Assembly (NCBI GenBank): GCA_934675575.1
Contig: CAKUQQ010000003.1
Coordinates: forward strand, 62,001 to 126,000
DNA length: 64,000 nucleotides
DNA from: an uncultured Muribaculaceae bacterium
Lineage (GTDB): Bacteria > Bacteroidota > Bacteroidia > Bacteroidales > Muribaculaceae
Reading direction: 5' to 3'
Notes under the pieces: generated by a model
Databases searched by the model: none
What the model was told of the DNA's origin: nothing
What the model saw: only the letters and a program-made list of their open reading frames with translations
Translations under genes and position numbers: made by a program
Shown here: in pieces, positions 1-9,130 of the stretch
Numbering within the stretch: position 1 is the stretch's first letter
Layout: every line of letters starts with the position of its first letter

Positions 1-1
1 G

Positions 2-1309
2 CTGGTGGTGGCAGCATGCGGCAGCGATGCGTCGTCGGCCGTGCTTGCCGCGGTGGTGGCTCCTGGAGTGGCTGGCGGAAAGCATGTGGTAGATGGACCG
101 CTGACCACCGATGTGACGAGAGACTTGTCGCAAGACATGCTGCTCAATGAGATAGACCGCCAAGTGGTGAAGATAAGACCAATGGCCACGCCAATAGACC
201 AGTTGTCGAGGTGCGCCGGGGCAAAGCATGCAGGGTCGATGATAGTGGACTACTACAACGTGGACACCAAGCAGACCACGGCAACAGTGGCGCAAAGCCT
301 GGATTTGTCAGCGGCAGACGACAAGACCAAGGGAGTGCTGCACACAGACGCTGACGCGATTTTTGATGCCACCGACACGATACTGGTGCAAGGTGTGCTG
401 GGCTATGAGGCCGACGGAACCACAGTGAGCAGTCATGAGCTTGTGCTCTATGTGATGGGGCATGTGGAAGGCGGTGGCTTGCTGGTGATGGCGGTGAACG
501 GACAAAAAACACCATCGGGCGGCAACACGTGTCCGCCACAGATAGCCAGGGGCACCAAGCTGATAAGAATGGGGCGAGCCGCAACAGAGCTTGATGTGAT
601 GTCGCCACAATTTGAGGCTCTGCCGCAAAAGGCCGAGAACTATTGCCAGATATTCAAATGCCAGATAGAGCAATCGACATTGCAACGCCTCTCGAACAAG
701 GAGGTGAACTGGACGATGAGCGACCAAGAGGAGGCTGCGATATATGACATGCGCCTTGGCATGGAGAAGTCATTTTTGTTCGGGCAAAAAGCCCGTGTGT
801 GGGACAGCAACAAAAAGGAGAATGTGCTGTTGACGGGAGGAATCTGGTATCAGGCCGGCAAAGAATTTTATTATGACGACAGCTCGCTTGACCAAAATAA
901 TGTGATAGACTTGATGCGCGACGCATTCACAGGCAACGCCGGGAGCAAACGAAAGATTTTGATAGGCGGTTCGGGCTTGATAGGCCGGCTGAACAAACTC
1001 GACTACACCAAGATGGTGCTGGCTGGGCAGAGTGTGACCAAATGGGGAATTGACTTCAATGAACTGCACTCAAAATTCGGCACTTTGTATGTGCTGCTGA
1101 GCGAGGTGTTTGATGAGTGTGGCCGTCCGGACGACGGAATGATTGTTGACCCAGAATATCTGCAAAAATACAGCCACTTGCCGTTTGGCACCGAAGCCCT
1201 TAACCTGAAAGCGAGCGGCGTGCGCAATGTAGATGCTTTGGTGCTCACCGAGGCGAGTTGCCTGGTGCTGCGCTACCCCAAGGCTCACATGCGCATAATG
1301 ATGCAGTGA
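2..1309 (+). CDS. Phage major capsid-like protein (5' partial)
   Basis: The frame is open from the first bases, so the true start probably lies upstream of the window; a GTG at 5 is the first possible start inside it. The 434 visible residues resemble the SU10/DUF5309 type of phage major capsid protein. The N-terminal part has a IRPMATPIDQLSR-like stretch followed by a YYNVDTK strand. The middle carries a MEKSFLFGQK helix, followed by TGGIWYQ and GLIGRLNKL. There is no signal peptide or membrane segment. No other head or tail gene follows: a hairpin and then an opposite-strand host-type gene come next, so this would be the edge of a prophage or a stranded capsid gene. The assignment is by remembered family resemblance, not by a search. 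Confidence 0.55.
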   Translation: MVVAACGSDASSAVLAAVVAPGVAGGKHVVDGPLTTDVTRDLSQDMLLNEIDRQVVKIRPMATPIDQLSRCAGAKHAGSMIVDYYNVDTKQTTATVAQSLDLSAADDKTKGVLHTDADAIFDATDTILVQGVLGYEADGTTVSSHELVLYVMGHVEGGGLLVMAVNGQKTPSGGNTCPPQIARGTKLIRMGRAATELDVMSPQFEALPQKAENYCQIFKCQIEQSTLQRLSNKEVNWTMSDQEEAAIYDMRLGMEKSFLFGQKARVWDSNKKENVLLTGGIWYQAGKEFYYDDSSLDQNNVIDLMRDAFTGNAGSKRKILIGGSGLIGRLNKLDYTKMVLAGQSVTKWGIDFNELHSKFGTLYVLLSEVFDECGRPDDGMIVDPEYLQKYSHLPFGTEALNLKASGVRNVDALVLTEASCLVLRYPKAHMRIMMQ

Positions 1310-1333
1310 TGAGTGACGAGAGCCGACCATGAA

Positions 1334-1370
1334 AAGCAAGGAGAAAAGCGTGATGCTTCTCTCCTTGCTT
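1334..1370 (+). terminator. Hairpin terminator after the capsid-like gene
   Basis: A perfect 11-bp stem (AAGCAAGGAGA with TCTCCTTGCTT) encloses a smaller AAGC/GCTT stem. It lies 25 bp after the capsid-like stop and ahead of the converging esterase gene. The T-run is weak on both sides, so it may act in both directions. Confidence 0.65.
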
Positions 1371-1425
1371 GCTTTATGTGGCTGCCATGTGTTTTGTTGC
1401 GGAACTCTATGCGAAAAAATTGTTG

Positions 1426-2418
1426 TTACTGACCGCCGAGGCGAGAGAAGAACGTGATGATTTCTTCCCAAGTCTTGAAGTCGTCGCTGCCCCAGCGAAT
1501 GCAAGTGCCGAGGAAGTCGGGATTGTCGGTGGAGTCGATGAGATAGTCGCCATAGAGGAGCTGTTTCTGATTGATGAAAATCACGCGATTGAAAGCCGGC
1601 GTGCTCAAGAACTCCTCAACCCAGCGCTGCGTTTCGGTGATTTGCTCGCCATCGTTGGTGGAAGCAGGTGCCACAATGCACACGTTGTAGCTCTCAATGA
1701 GGAACTCATAGGCTTTGTGCATGCTTGCAGTGGCTTTGCCAAATGAGTCGTGGAGGGTGCTGAAGTCGATAAACACGGTGGGGCGTTCCACGGAATCCTG
1801 CTTGTCGTTAATCCAGCGGATAACCGGTATCAGGTAGTGGAGCACAGCCTTGTCGTTGAGGTAGTGCTCGCCATGAAAATGGATTGCCTGTGGGTAGTGG
1901 CTGCGAAACAGGGAGAATGTGTGGACTATGGGGTCGTTGTCGCCAAACAAACCATAGACGTGCTGCTGCTCGGCGGCAGAAAGACCGGTGAAATTTTTGT
2001 TGAGTATTTCTTTGTATTCTTTTACAAGCCCTTTGGTGACCATGAAGTCTTGCACGCCGTCGAGTCGTGGGTTGTGGAATGTGACTTTGCCGGTGTGCTG
2101 GGCTATGGTGGTGTCCATCTCAAATGCCGGATTGACGACGATGCGGTCGAAACCATGCAGCATCTCGGTGAACATGCCGCCCATGGAAGTGCCTATGATG
2201 AGGTCGGGCTGCTCGCTTTGGCAGGTGGAGAGCAGCAAGTCGAGAGCCTCGGCCGGGTGTATGGGGAGGTCGGGTGCTATGACTGTGGCTTGCGGCAGAA
2301 AAGAGCGGAGCAGGCTCACCGTGCCCGACTGACCTGATGATGCGAAGCCATGCACGTAGAGAATCTTTTTTCCGCGCATCAGGTCGGGAAATTGCTTTAT
2401 GTAGGGGTTGTTTTCCAT
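1426..2418 (-). CDS. YqiA-type alpha/beta hydrolase fused to a 5'-nucleotidase-like HAD domain
   Basis: A 330-residue cytoplasmic protein with two parts. Residues about 15-200 form a YqiA/UPF0227-type alpha/beta hydrolase: strand with YVHGFASSG, nucleophile elbow GTSMGGM, acid region LFGDNDPIVH and a later GEHYLND histidine. Residues about 210-330 look like an NT5C-type deoxyribonucleotidase of the HAD fold, ending with GDYLIDSTDNPDFLGT and RWGS. The first HAD motif, normally DxDG, reads FIDFSTLHDSF, so the second aspartate is missing and phosphatase activity is doubtful. A -7-like TAAATTTG sits at 2451-2458 with no clear -33 partner. The natural substrate cannot be read from the sequence. 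Confidence 0.8.
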   Translation of the reverse strand: MENNPYIKQFPDLMRGKKILYVHGFASSGQSGTVSLLRSFLPQATVIAPDLPIHPAEALDLLLSTCQSEQPDLIIGTSMGGMFTEMLHGFDRIVVNPAFEMDTTIAQHTGKVTFHNPRLDGVQDFMVTKGLVKEYKEILNKNFTGLSAAEQQHVYGLFGDNDPIVHTFSLFRSHYPQAIHFHGEHYLNDKAVLHYLIPVIRWINDKQDSVERPTVFIDFSTLHDSFGKATASMHKAYEFLIESYNVCIVAPASTNDGEQITETQRWVEEFLSTPAFNRVIFINQKQLLYGDYLIDSTDNPDFLGTCIRWGSDDFKTWEEIITFFSRLGGQ

Positions 2419-2591
2419 ATATGCGGTTTGATTTTTTTGATTGTAGGGTGCAAATTTAATGAAAAAGTTGGAAAAGGCGGCTGATTGGCTAAAATGGGTT
2501 AAAAATCGGCCGCGCAGCGGAAATAGTTGTTATCTTTACCGAAATCTTTACTGAAAAATCAAGTTTCAGCTTTTGAATTGCAAAATCAAGC

Positions 2592-3416
2592 ATGGTTATG
2601 AAAAAGATGAAGATTATATTGCTGCTAATCACAATAGTTGCAGCTTGCTTTAGCACCACGGTGCAAGCCTACGACCTGACAGCCAAGCGTGGTGTGGCTG
2701 ATTATGACTTTTGGGTATATACGCCCGACGGCTACAGCCCCTCGGCAAAGCACAAAGAACCGCTGATATTGTTTCTGCATGGCAGCAGTCTGTGTGGGCG
2801 CAACCTCAACACGGTGTTGCGCTATGGGCCTATGGACGCAGTGAAGCGCGGAATGTCGATTCCTGCCATTGTGTTGTCGCCACAAAATCCTGGTGGAGCA
2901 TGGAGTCCACGCAAGCTAAATGACTTGATAGAATGGGCAAAAAGGAACTATAATGTGGACAGCACACGCGTGTATGTGATGGGCATGAGCCTCGGCGGAT
3001 ATGGCACAATGGACTTTGTGGGCACTTATCCCGACAAGGTGGCCGCGGCTATGGCTCTGTGTGGCGGCTGCGGACTTAGCGACCAGTCGGGGCTTGGCAA
3101 GGTGCCGCTGTGGGTGCTTCATGGCACGGCTGACAGGGCTGTGCCGCTGTCGGCATCGAAATCGGTGGTGGATAGGCTTGTGAGTACCGGCAACGACAAG
3201 TGCCTGCGTTATGACTGGCTTCCCGGTGCTTCGCATGGCGCGCTGGCGAGGGCTTTTTATTTGAAAGACACTTACGACTGGCTTTTTGCACATGCGTCGA
3301 GCGACAAGCCTCGCTGGGTGGAGCGCAGCATAAGCATAGACAACGACATATTGAAAATGGCTTATGGAGAGCTGCGCGAGCTTGCCAAGCTCGTGGGTGA
3401 GGACGACGGCTTGTGA
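2592..3416 (+). CDS. Secreted alpha/beta-hydrolase esterase
   Basis: A 274-residue protein with an N-terminal signal peptide (lysine-rich start, then a hydrophobic stretch ending VQA-YD) and an alpha/beta hydrolase fold of the phospholipase/carboxylesterase and PHB-depolymerase-like group. Visible features are the oxyanion strand LFLHGSS, the nucleophile elbow GMSLGGYG, the acid loop LHGTADRAVP and the catalytic histidine in GASHGA. An ATG six bases downstream (2598) is an equally good start. It probably cleaves carboxyl esters in the periplasm or outside the cell, perhaps acyl groups on plant glycans, but the substrate is inference. It is transcribed alone and ends in a strong hairpin. Confidence 0.82.
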   Translation: MVMKKMKIILLLITIVAACFSTTVQAYDLTAKRGVADYDFWVYTPDGYSPSAKHKEPLILFLHGSSLCGRNLNTVLRYGPMDAVKRGMSIPAIVLSPQNPGGAWSPRKLNDLIEWAKRNYNVDSTRVYVMGMSLGGYGTMDFVGTYPDKVAAAMALCGGCGLSDQSGLGKVPLWVLHGTADRAVPLSASKSVVDRLVSTGNDKCLRYDWLPGASHGALARAFYLKDTYDWLFAHASSDKPRWVERSISIDNDILKMAYGELRELAKLVGEDDGL

Positions 3417-3452
3417 CGCAGTTGCTTGAGAAAGTTTTTAGGGGATAAAATA

Positions 3453-3481
3453 AAATGCCGGGTCGTGATGGCCCGGCATTT
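3453..3481 (+). terminator. Rho-independent terminator of the esterase gene
   Basis: AAATGCCGGG pairs perfectly with CCCGGCATTT around a 9-base loop and is followed by CTTTTT. It lies 37 bp after the esterase stop and faces the converging surface-protein gene. Confidence 0.85.
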
Positions 3482-3537
3482 CTTTTTGCAAACTGCGAGG
3501 GGTTACCTCATGTGTTAATAATAAATTGTTTCAAAAT

Positions 3538-4785
3538 TTACTTGATGAATTTTGTGGTGGCCTTAGTGCCGTTGGCATAAGTGGTGACAACGATGTTGAG
3601 ACCAACGAATGGAGTGGCGGAAGCCATGCCAGCCACGTTGTAGTAAGTGACGCCTGCAACAGCCTTGGCAACTATTGCCTCAACGCCAGTGGAAGTGGAT
3701 TCGGTGATTTCAACCGGCATAACTTGCACTGTGGTAGTGCTGCCTGAAGTGTGCAGGGCTACCATGCCTTTCACGTCGTATTTCTTGTCGGCATCGATAG
3801 TAGAGAGGTCAATTGCGAATTGGTTGAAACCAGCCAAAGTGCCGTTGTAGGTGAAGTTCTTGTTGCTGATGTTGCCAATGGTCACACCTTTGAGGAGCAC
3901 GTATGCGCTCTCGATGTCGGCATTGATTTGGTCAACGGTCTTAACTTCTGGCTCAACGGCATCGCCTGCAGTGGCTGTGCCGAGGTCTTCAACGTTGGTG
4001 AGTTCGGTGGTGCCGTTGAATACGGCTTTTTTGCCCTTAAATCCGGCAGGAATCACATCGCCGTTGGCAAATGTGCCAGCTGCGCCGAAGATGAGCATAG
4101 CGCCAGTCTCGTCTTTAACGTAGAGGTATTTTGCGTTTTGGTAAGTCACGGTGACTGGGTTGGCAAACTCAACCTTAGTGCCTGTCTCGGCAGCACGGAA
4201 TTCGGCAATGTTATTAACCTTTGGGGTAGCGACCTGGGCATCTTCAACTTTCAGGTTCTGGATTTCCCAAGTGCCAGCACCTTCGGTTGTGCTTGTGTAG
4301 CGGAAACCGAGTTGAATCTTTTTGCCCTTGTAGGCAGAAAGGTCGATAGAAACATCAACAAAATTCCAATCAGAGCCAGTCATGTAGGTTGGAATGGTGA
4401 TTTGTGTCCAATCGCCGCTCTCACCTTCTCTTACCCAAAGTGTGGCTTCATCGGTGAGGTTTTTGAAATATTGTCCTGTATGGCTGAATGTAAGCGTAGG
4501 CTTGGCGGCGCTGGCGAGGTTGATGATTGGAGAAATCAACCAACTTTCAGACACGAGCTTTTTGCCACTAACATAGGCAGACGCTTTTGCATACTTTTTC
4601 TTTGTGTCAATTTTCCAGATATAGGTAGCGCCTTCAGGGAGCGTTACGTCGTTGGTCGTGAATTTGCCAAAGCTGGAGGCAAACGTTTCCTCGTAGGGGA
4701 GGTTGACCGTCTCGGTTTGTGCGTTAACGCCAAGAGCAGCGAAAAGGCACAATGAAATCAATGTAAAAATCTTTTTCATAGTCAC
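3538..4785 (-). CDS. Secreted choice-of-anchor J / OB-fold surface protein with sorting-type tail
   Basis: A 415-residue secreted protein with a signal peptide ending near GVNA-QT. Residues about 25-185 look like a choice-of-anchor J (MAM/jelly-roll) domain: ESWLISPIINL, then LGFRYTSTTEGAGTWEIQNLKV. Residues about 190-345 look like the OB-fold-like domain seen in Bacteroidetes surface proteins (YLYVKDETGAMLIFG). The last 50 or so residues, from GVEAIVAKAVAG through TYYNVAG to TTKFIK, match in layout the tails of two other proteins in this window and resemble a type IX secretion sorting domain. A -7-like TATCTTTG is at 4826-4833. It probably sits on or leaves the cell surface; the binding target is unknown. 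Confidence 0.75.
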   Translation of the reverse strand: MTMKKIFTLISLCLFAALGVNAQTETVNLPYEETFASSFGKFTTNDVTLPEGATYIWKIDTKKKYAKASAYVSGKKLVSESWLISPIINLASAAKPTLTFSHTGQYFKNLTDEATLWVREGESGDWTQITIPTYMTGSDWNFVDVSIDLSAYKGKKIQLGFRYTSTTEGAGTWEIQNLKVEDAQVATPKVNNIAEFRAAETGTKVEFANPVTVTYQNAKYLYVKDETGAMLIFGAAGTFANGDVIPAGFKGKKAVFNGTTELTNVEDLGTATAGDAVEPEVKTVDQINADIESAYVLLKGVTIGNISNKNFTYNGTLAGFNQFAIDLSTIDADKKYDVKGMVALHTSGSTTTVQVMPVEITESTSTGVEAIVAKAVAGVTYYNVAGMASATPFVGLNIVVTTYANGTKATTKFIK

Positions 4786-4947
4786 TGTTGTTATTAGTTA
4801 GTAATTTACATTTAATCGATTGATGCAAAGATATATTGTTTGCTCGACAAAAAGAATGACAAAGTGAAGAAATGTTTATTTTTTTTCTGCAATTTTTGTG
4901 TGGTATGGAGAAAAACGGAGAGAGGAGAATGTCAAGTCTTGTTGTGG

Positions 4948-6849
4948 CTATTTCACCTGAATCCAACCGAAGTTCCAGCCTTCGAGGTTGGGCACTTGCA
5001 AAATGGCATCGCCACCGGAGTAGGTGGCTTTGAGCACCACGTCTTTCTGTCCGTTCTTTTTCCAGATGAATTTGTGTCGCTTTCCGCCAGTGCGCAAACG
5101 CACGTCGTAGAACTCCTGATTTGAGATGGAGCAGTTAAGGATTGCCACCGAGCGCAGGTTGCCGTTGCGGTCGAGACGCGGAATGAGGGCTGATTGCGCC
5201 ATGCTCTCTATGATGGCGGGCATGGTGCCGCAACTTGCCCAGTCGGCCACACGAAGCAAATTGAGCCTCTGGCCACCACAAATGTCGGCCGAGAAGCTTG
5301 GCACTACGGCTATGTGCTTGCCGTTTGGCGAGGTGTAGCAAGTGACGTCGGTCAGTTCGGTGGGTGTTGCCACCTTGGTGAGGGTGTTGGTGAGCTGGCG
5401 TTTTTCAAGCTCGTTCCATGCCGACTGGTCCATAATCATGCCTTTTTGTGATATGAGTGAACTGAACTCCGAGTCGGTGATGCCAACGGTGGCAGCAGCG
5501 TCGAGCATGCGAAGCGGCGACATGGAGCAGTCGGGGCTGAACGGAAATCCGATGGCCGCCAGAGCGTAAGGCTCGGTGAGCGCACCGGTGTATGCCCAAC
5601 CAAAGCTGCCCTCGCCGCTGCCGAGATTGCGATAGGGGAAGTTGGGGCTAAGATAGGGGTCGATGCCCACAGGCTCTGACCCCCAGTTCCAGTCGGCATA
5701 TTCCTTGGCAAAGGCATGCCAGCTTTGCAGTGCCTTGAAGTAATTGTCGGCATACCACTGCATGGGCTCCCAGTTGGCGCAGATTATGGCATAGCTCATT
5801 TGGGTGGCTCCCATGGCAAGGTAGTACATGGTCTCAACGCAGATGCCGTGAGGGCTTTTGCCGGTGGCCTTGTGTATGTAGCCTTCGATTTCGGGCGCAA
5901 TCTGCGACACATTGGGGTCGAGGCGGCGCACTTGGCGCGATATGTCGATGCCTTTTTCGAGCATTCCTCGCGGCGCATGGTCGTTGTAGTAGCCATGCCC
6001 CGGACGCAGGCAGGAAATAAGCCCGGTTTCTTTTTGCATTGCCTTGAGAATGGGATTCCAGTCGTAGCCTTCAAGAAAATTGCGCTGGAAATTGACAGCC
6101 TGAAGCCCCATGCGTGTGGTGTCGCAGCCGTTGTGGAATCCGCGTGCTATGGCTGCTGCCACGTGGGCAAGGCTTTGCTGCCCAAACTCTATCCACTGGC
6201 GGCGCAGTCCGGGGGCATTGTCGTCGAGAGCGGCAACGAGCGACTGGCGTGTGTAGCCGGTGCCGTGCTCACGATTGAACTCGGCGATGCAGGTGTCGCA
6301 GTAGCAAATCTCATTGGCAGGGCTGTGCATGGTGAGGCGCAGGTCGTCGTCAATCCATGCGATTGACGGCTTGGCCTCGCGTGCATAAAGCTCATAGATT
6401 TTGGTGAGTTTTTCGAGATAGGGCTTTTGGCGCGGACAATTCTGGCGGCGTGTGACCTCGCCGTTTCTACCCACGGCAGTGCCCCAGGTGATGCCTTTCA
6501 GCGGCTCTGCATTGGGACCTTCGGGGTGGCCGAAAGCCACGAGCTGCAGCGACGGTATTATGCCGAGGCGGCGCATCTCGTCGGCCATCTTGGCCATGCG
6601 TTTTGCCGATTGCTCATGCTCGTCGAGTGTTTGTTCTATTGGTTCGGTTTCAAACCAGACCTCGTCGCAGAAATGCGGATATTGCTTGAGAGCCTTGATG
6701 AGGTCGGCGGCAAGCTTGGGGTCGTCGTGGTGCGGACACCACAGACGAAGCAGCATTTTGAACTGAGGTTTCGTCGGCTTGTCGGCATGGGCAGAAAAGC
6801 CCACTGCCAGCACAGCGGCAATGATGAGAATGAGATGTTTCATAGTCAT
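4948..6849 (-). CDS. Secreted glycoside-hydrolase-like protein
   Basis: A 633-residue secreted protein with a signal peptide (MTMKHLILIIAAVLAVGFSA). The first 400 residues look like a TIM-barrel glycosidase of the beta-galactosidase-like superfamily. Acidic strand ends appear in WFETEP (about 65-70) and in WIDDD (165-169), followed by a cysteine cluster (C182, C184, C187) of the kind found in barrel glycosidases that bind a metal. The C-terminal 200 residues look like beta-sandwich material. I cannot place it in a numbered GH family. The neighbouring sialate O-acetylesterase on the same strand suggests a shared role in host or dietary glycan breakdown, though the 175-bp gap leaves co-transcription open. 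Confidence 0.6.
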   Translation of the reverse strand: MTMKHLILIIAAVLAVGFSAHADKPTKPQFKMLLRLWCPHHDDPKLAADLIKALKQYPHFCDEVWFETEPIEQTLDEHEQSAKRMAKMADEMRRLGIIPSLQLVAFGHPEGPNAEPLKGITWGTAVGRNGEVTRRQNCPRQKPYLEKLTKIYELYAREAKPSIAWIDDDLRLTMHSPANEICYCDTCIAEFNREHGTGYTRQSLVAALDDNAPGLRRQWIEFGQQSLAHVAAAIARGFHNGCDTTRMGLQAVNFQRNFLEGYDWNPILKAMQKETGLISCLRPGHGYYNDHAPRGMLEKGIDISRQVRRLDPNVSQIAPEIEGYIHKATGKSPHGICVETMYYLAMGATQMSYAIICANWEPMQWYADNYFKALQSWHAFAKEYADWNWGSEPVGIDPYLSPNFPYRNLGSGEGSFGWAYTGALTEPYALAAIGFPFSPDCSMSPLRMLDAAATVGITDSEFSSLISQKGMIMDQSAWNELEKRQLTNTLTKVATPTELTDVTCYTSPNGKHIAVVPSFSADICGGQRLNLLRVADWASCGTMPAIIESMAQSALIPRLDRNGNLRSVAILNCSISNQEFYDVRLRTGGKRHKFIWKKNGQKDVVLKATYSGGDAILQVPNLEGWNFGWIQVK

Positions 6850-6904
6850 GTTTCTTTTTTTGTTATGGAAAATTTGGAGTTTTTGTGGTTGCGAAAGAAA
6901 ACAA

Positions 6905-6966
6905 ACCGGCAGTTTCCTTATTTTTTTGGGGGTCGTGGTAATGGGCGACTTGGGTCAACTGCCGGT
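6905..6966 (-). terminator. Possible long-loop hairpin after the sialate esterase gene
   Basis: ACCGGCAGTT (6905-6914) pairs with AACTGCCGGT (6957-6966) across a 42-base loop. On the minus strand it follows the esterase stop and runs into TTGTTTTC. The large loop makes it a weak terminator candidate. Confidence 0.35.
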
Positions 6967-7024
6967 GTGTTTGCTTTTGGCTTTTGCGGAGTGAGAGTGG
7001 GTTATGCGTTGAGGTGATGTGGAA

Positions 7025-8461
7025 TCACCAGTTGTCGGTGCGGAACGGAAAGAGCGGAAATCCGTGTAGGTCGAGCACGTTGCCGAGCAAGAAATCCTTG
7101 TAGCAATAGCGCACGGCAACAGGAGTCTTGACATCGGGCGAACTGACCTGAATGCGTCGGTGCTCAATGATTTCGGCTTTGGCAGGGTGGAACACCTTGT
7201 CTTCGCCGGCAATCTCAAAGCCTGTGAGCGGTCCGGTGGGAGTGGAGAAGCCGAGGTCGCTGTTGTTGAACGTGAGAATGGCTTTGTCGGAGTTGATTTC
7301 CATGCTCTTGAACGACGGACCTTCGCACGCCAGCTCAGTCATGCCGTAGTTGTAGTGCAAGGCGAGGTAGGCCAGACGATTACCTACTTCGCGCTTTTTA
7401 GAGGGGTGAATCTGGTGTTGCTCGTAGGGCTTCACGAGGTCGTTTGTGCCCACGATGCCGCTGTTGACAATCTCGTGAGCGGCCTTGAACTGCAATGCGC
7501 GCAGACGGCCAGCGTCGGTGAGGTCAGGCACCCATGGGCTGTAGTCGAATGGAGCGATTTCCACGATGTAAAAAGGCAGGTCGCCCAGTCCCCAGAGCTT
7601 GCGCCACGACGAAGACAGGTCTTTGAGCATGGAGTCGTAGTCGGTGGCACTGAGGTTGGCCTCGCCTTGATACCAGATGAACCCGGCGCAGTTGTATCGT
7701 GTGAGAGGGTTTATCATGCCGTTGAAGAGCGCGGAGGGTTGGTTGGGGAAACTGGGTTGGGGGTCGTTGTAGCGGTTGCTGGCTCCGAGATATTTCTCGG
7801 CTCTGTCGCGAGGCAGCCATGACTCGATGCGAGTGCCGCCCCAGCTGGAGGTTATGATGCCTATGGGTATGTTGAGCACTTTGTTGAGCATGATGGCGAA
7901 GAAATAGGCTGTGGCACTGAATTCACGCACGTTCTTGGGGCAAGACGTTTGCCAAGTGCCGCCAACCACGGTGTCTTGGGGAGGTGTTGGGTTGCTTGGC
8001 TTTTGCACGGTGAACATGCGAATGCCGGTGTATTGGGCAGATGTGGCAATCACTTCCTGTCCGCCTTCCACAGGGCAGTCGGGATATGTGCTCATGCCCA
8101 TGTCCATGTTGCTTTGTCCGCTTGCCACCCACACTTCGCCTATCAAGACGTTGCTGAGGGTGAGCGGTTTGCCCTTGCCATCGGCAAAGGTTACGGTTTG
8201 TGGTGCATTGGAGGCGGCAGGAGTGGCAACCTTGACAGACCATTGCCCCTTGGAGTCGCACTTGGTTTCGGTTTTCTGCTTTGACCACGATGTGGTGATT
8301 TTCACTGTGGAGTTGGGTTCGGCTGAGCCCCACATGCAGACGTTGGACTTTTGTTGGAGCACCATGTTGTCGGTGAGCAGTTTTGCCGGTGTTACTTTTG
8401 CCCCCAAAGACAGGGCGCATGCCAGCAGAGTTGATGTTAATAGAAAGGTCTTTTTAAGCAT
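7025..8461 (-). CDS. Sialate O-acetylesterase (SASA family)
   Basis: A 478-residue secreted SGNH-fold esterase with a signal peptide ending near LSLG-AK. The sialic acid acetylesterase signature is clear: MVLQQ near the start, then GEVWVASGQSNMDMG with the nucleophile Ser117. Later come ITSSWGGTRIESW, FIWYQGEAN and the DxxH-type block EQHQIHPSKK with the catalytic histidine. The family removes acetyl esters from sialic acids or, in gut Bacteroidales, from plant xylans and pectins, exposing the chain to glycosidases. A promoter with both boxes lies just upstream at 8490-8520. The glycosidase-like gene follows on the same strand. Confidence 0.9.
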   Translation of the reverse strand: MLKKTFLLTSTLLACALSLGAKVTPAKLLTDNMVLQQKSNVCMWGSAEPNSTVKITTSWSKQKTETKCDSKGQWSVKVATPAASNAPQTVTFADGKGKPLTLSNVLIGEVWVASGQSNMDMGMSTYPDCPVEGGQEVIATSAQYTGIRMFTVQKPSNPTPPQDTVVGGTWQTSCPKNVREFSATAYFFAIMLNKVLNIPIGIITSSWGGTRIESWLPRDRAEKYLGASNRYNDPQPSFPNQPSALFNGMINPLTRYNCAGFIWYQGEANLSATDYDSMLKDLSSSWRKLWGLGDLPFYIVEIAPFDYSPWVPDLTDAGRLRALQFKAAHEIVNSGIVGTNDLVKPYEQHQIHPSKKREVGNRLAYLALHYNYGMTELACEGPSFKSMEINSDKAILTFNNSDLGFSTPTGPLTGFEIAGEDKVFHPAKAEIIEHRRIQVSSPDVKTPVAVRYCYKDFLLGNVLDLHGFPLFPFRTDNW

Positions 8462-8489
8462 ATTATGATTTTTATGTTGTCAGTTTTTA

Positions 8490-8520
8490 CAAAATTATAA
8501 AAAGTCGGTGTAACTGACAA
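8490..8520 (-). promoter_or_regulatory. Bacteroidetes promoter of the sialate esterase gene
   Basis: On the minus strand TTG (8518-8520) is followed after 20 bp by TAATTTTG (8490-8497), matching the -33/-7 consensus of Bacteroidetes sigma-70 (TTTG...TAnnTTTG). It lies 29 bp from the start codon. Confidence 0.7.
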
Positions 8521-8566
8521 GAAAACAATAACTAAGTGTATTGTGTGGTAAAATAACAATAAAATA

Positions 8567-8598
8567 TTTGCATTGTGACAATTTGTGACGTAACTTTG
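8567..8598 (+). promoter_or_regulatory. Bacteroidetes promoter of the two-gene unit
   Basis: TTTG (8567-8570) is followed after exactly 20 bp by TAACTTTG (8591-8598). Transcription would begin near 8605, which rules out the GTG at 8603 as the start codon of the next gene. Confidence 0.75.
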
Positions 8599-8629
8599 TG
8601 GTGTGAAAACAAAAAATCTTGAATTTGAT

Positions 8630-9061
8630 ATGAACGGAAAAACAAAAATGAAGCAAATGCGTGACAAGGAATTTCTTGACATGTATCGTGAGGCGCTTAT
8701 GCTTATGACATCGAGTGGCGTGACTGATGCACGCCGAGCCGCAATCCTCTACACAATTTATAACGGCAAGCCACACTATCATGTGAGCTATGAGCGAGCC
8801 TATCTGCTTGTGTGCCGCATCTTGAAGAGTGGTAATGTGCCAATACAAAATCCGCGTTTGCGCGCCATGTGGGGCGAGATTGCCGGTCATGTGAGGCATT
8901 TGGTGGATAGTCGTGGCATATCCATAAGTAAGGCGGTGGAGTTTGTGATAGCCAACTGCCGGGCGTCGCGCTTCTACATAAGCGAGGAATACGGCTGGCG
9001 ACACACATACGAGGCTTCGCGAGAGCGCAAACGAGCATTGTTGAGCCGCTTTGTGGCATGA
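8630..9061 (+). CDS. Conserved-looking hypothetical protein
   Basis: About 143 residues, charged and mostly helical, with no signal peptide or membrane segment. I do not recognise a family. The ATG at 8630 was chosen because the promoter at 8567-8598 puts the transcript start just after the upstream GTG; ATG 8648 is also possible. The middle segment (YTIYNGKPHYHVSYERAYLL) and the very basic C-terminus (RERKRALLSRF) could suit a small nucleic-acid-associated protein, but that is a guess. It precedes a second small gene on the same strand by 69 bp, and the pair is followed by a strong hairpin, so they form a two-gene transcript. Confidence 0.6.
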   Translation: MNGKTKMKQMRDKEFLDMYREALMLMTSSGVTDARRAAILYTIYNGKPHYHVSYERAYLLVCRILKSGNVPIQNPRLRAMWGEIAGHVRHLVDSRGISISKAVEFVIANCRASRFYISEEYGWRHTYEASRERKRALLSRFVA

Positions 9062-9130
9062 GAGGAAACATAAAAATGCCGAGAAAAACACACATAATGG
9101 GAAAACACACAACAAACTTTAATCACAAAA

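Noticed and set aside
3751-4755. 334-codon open frame opposite the surface protein gene
   Set aside because: The minus-strand frame has a signal peptide and known domains; this one does not.
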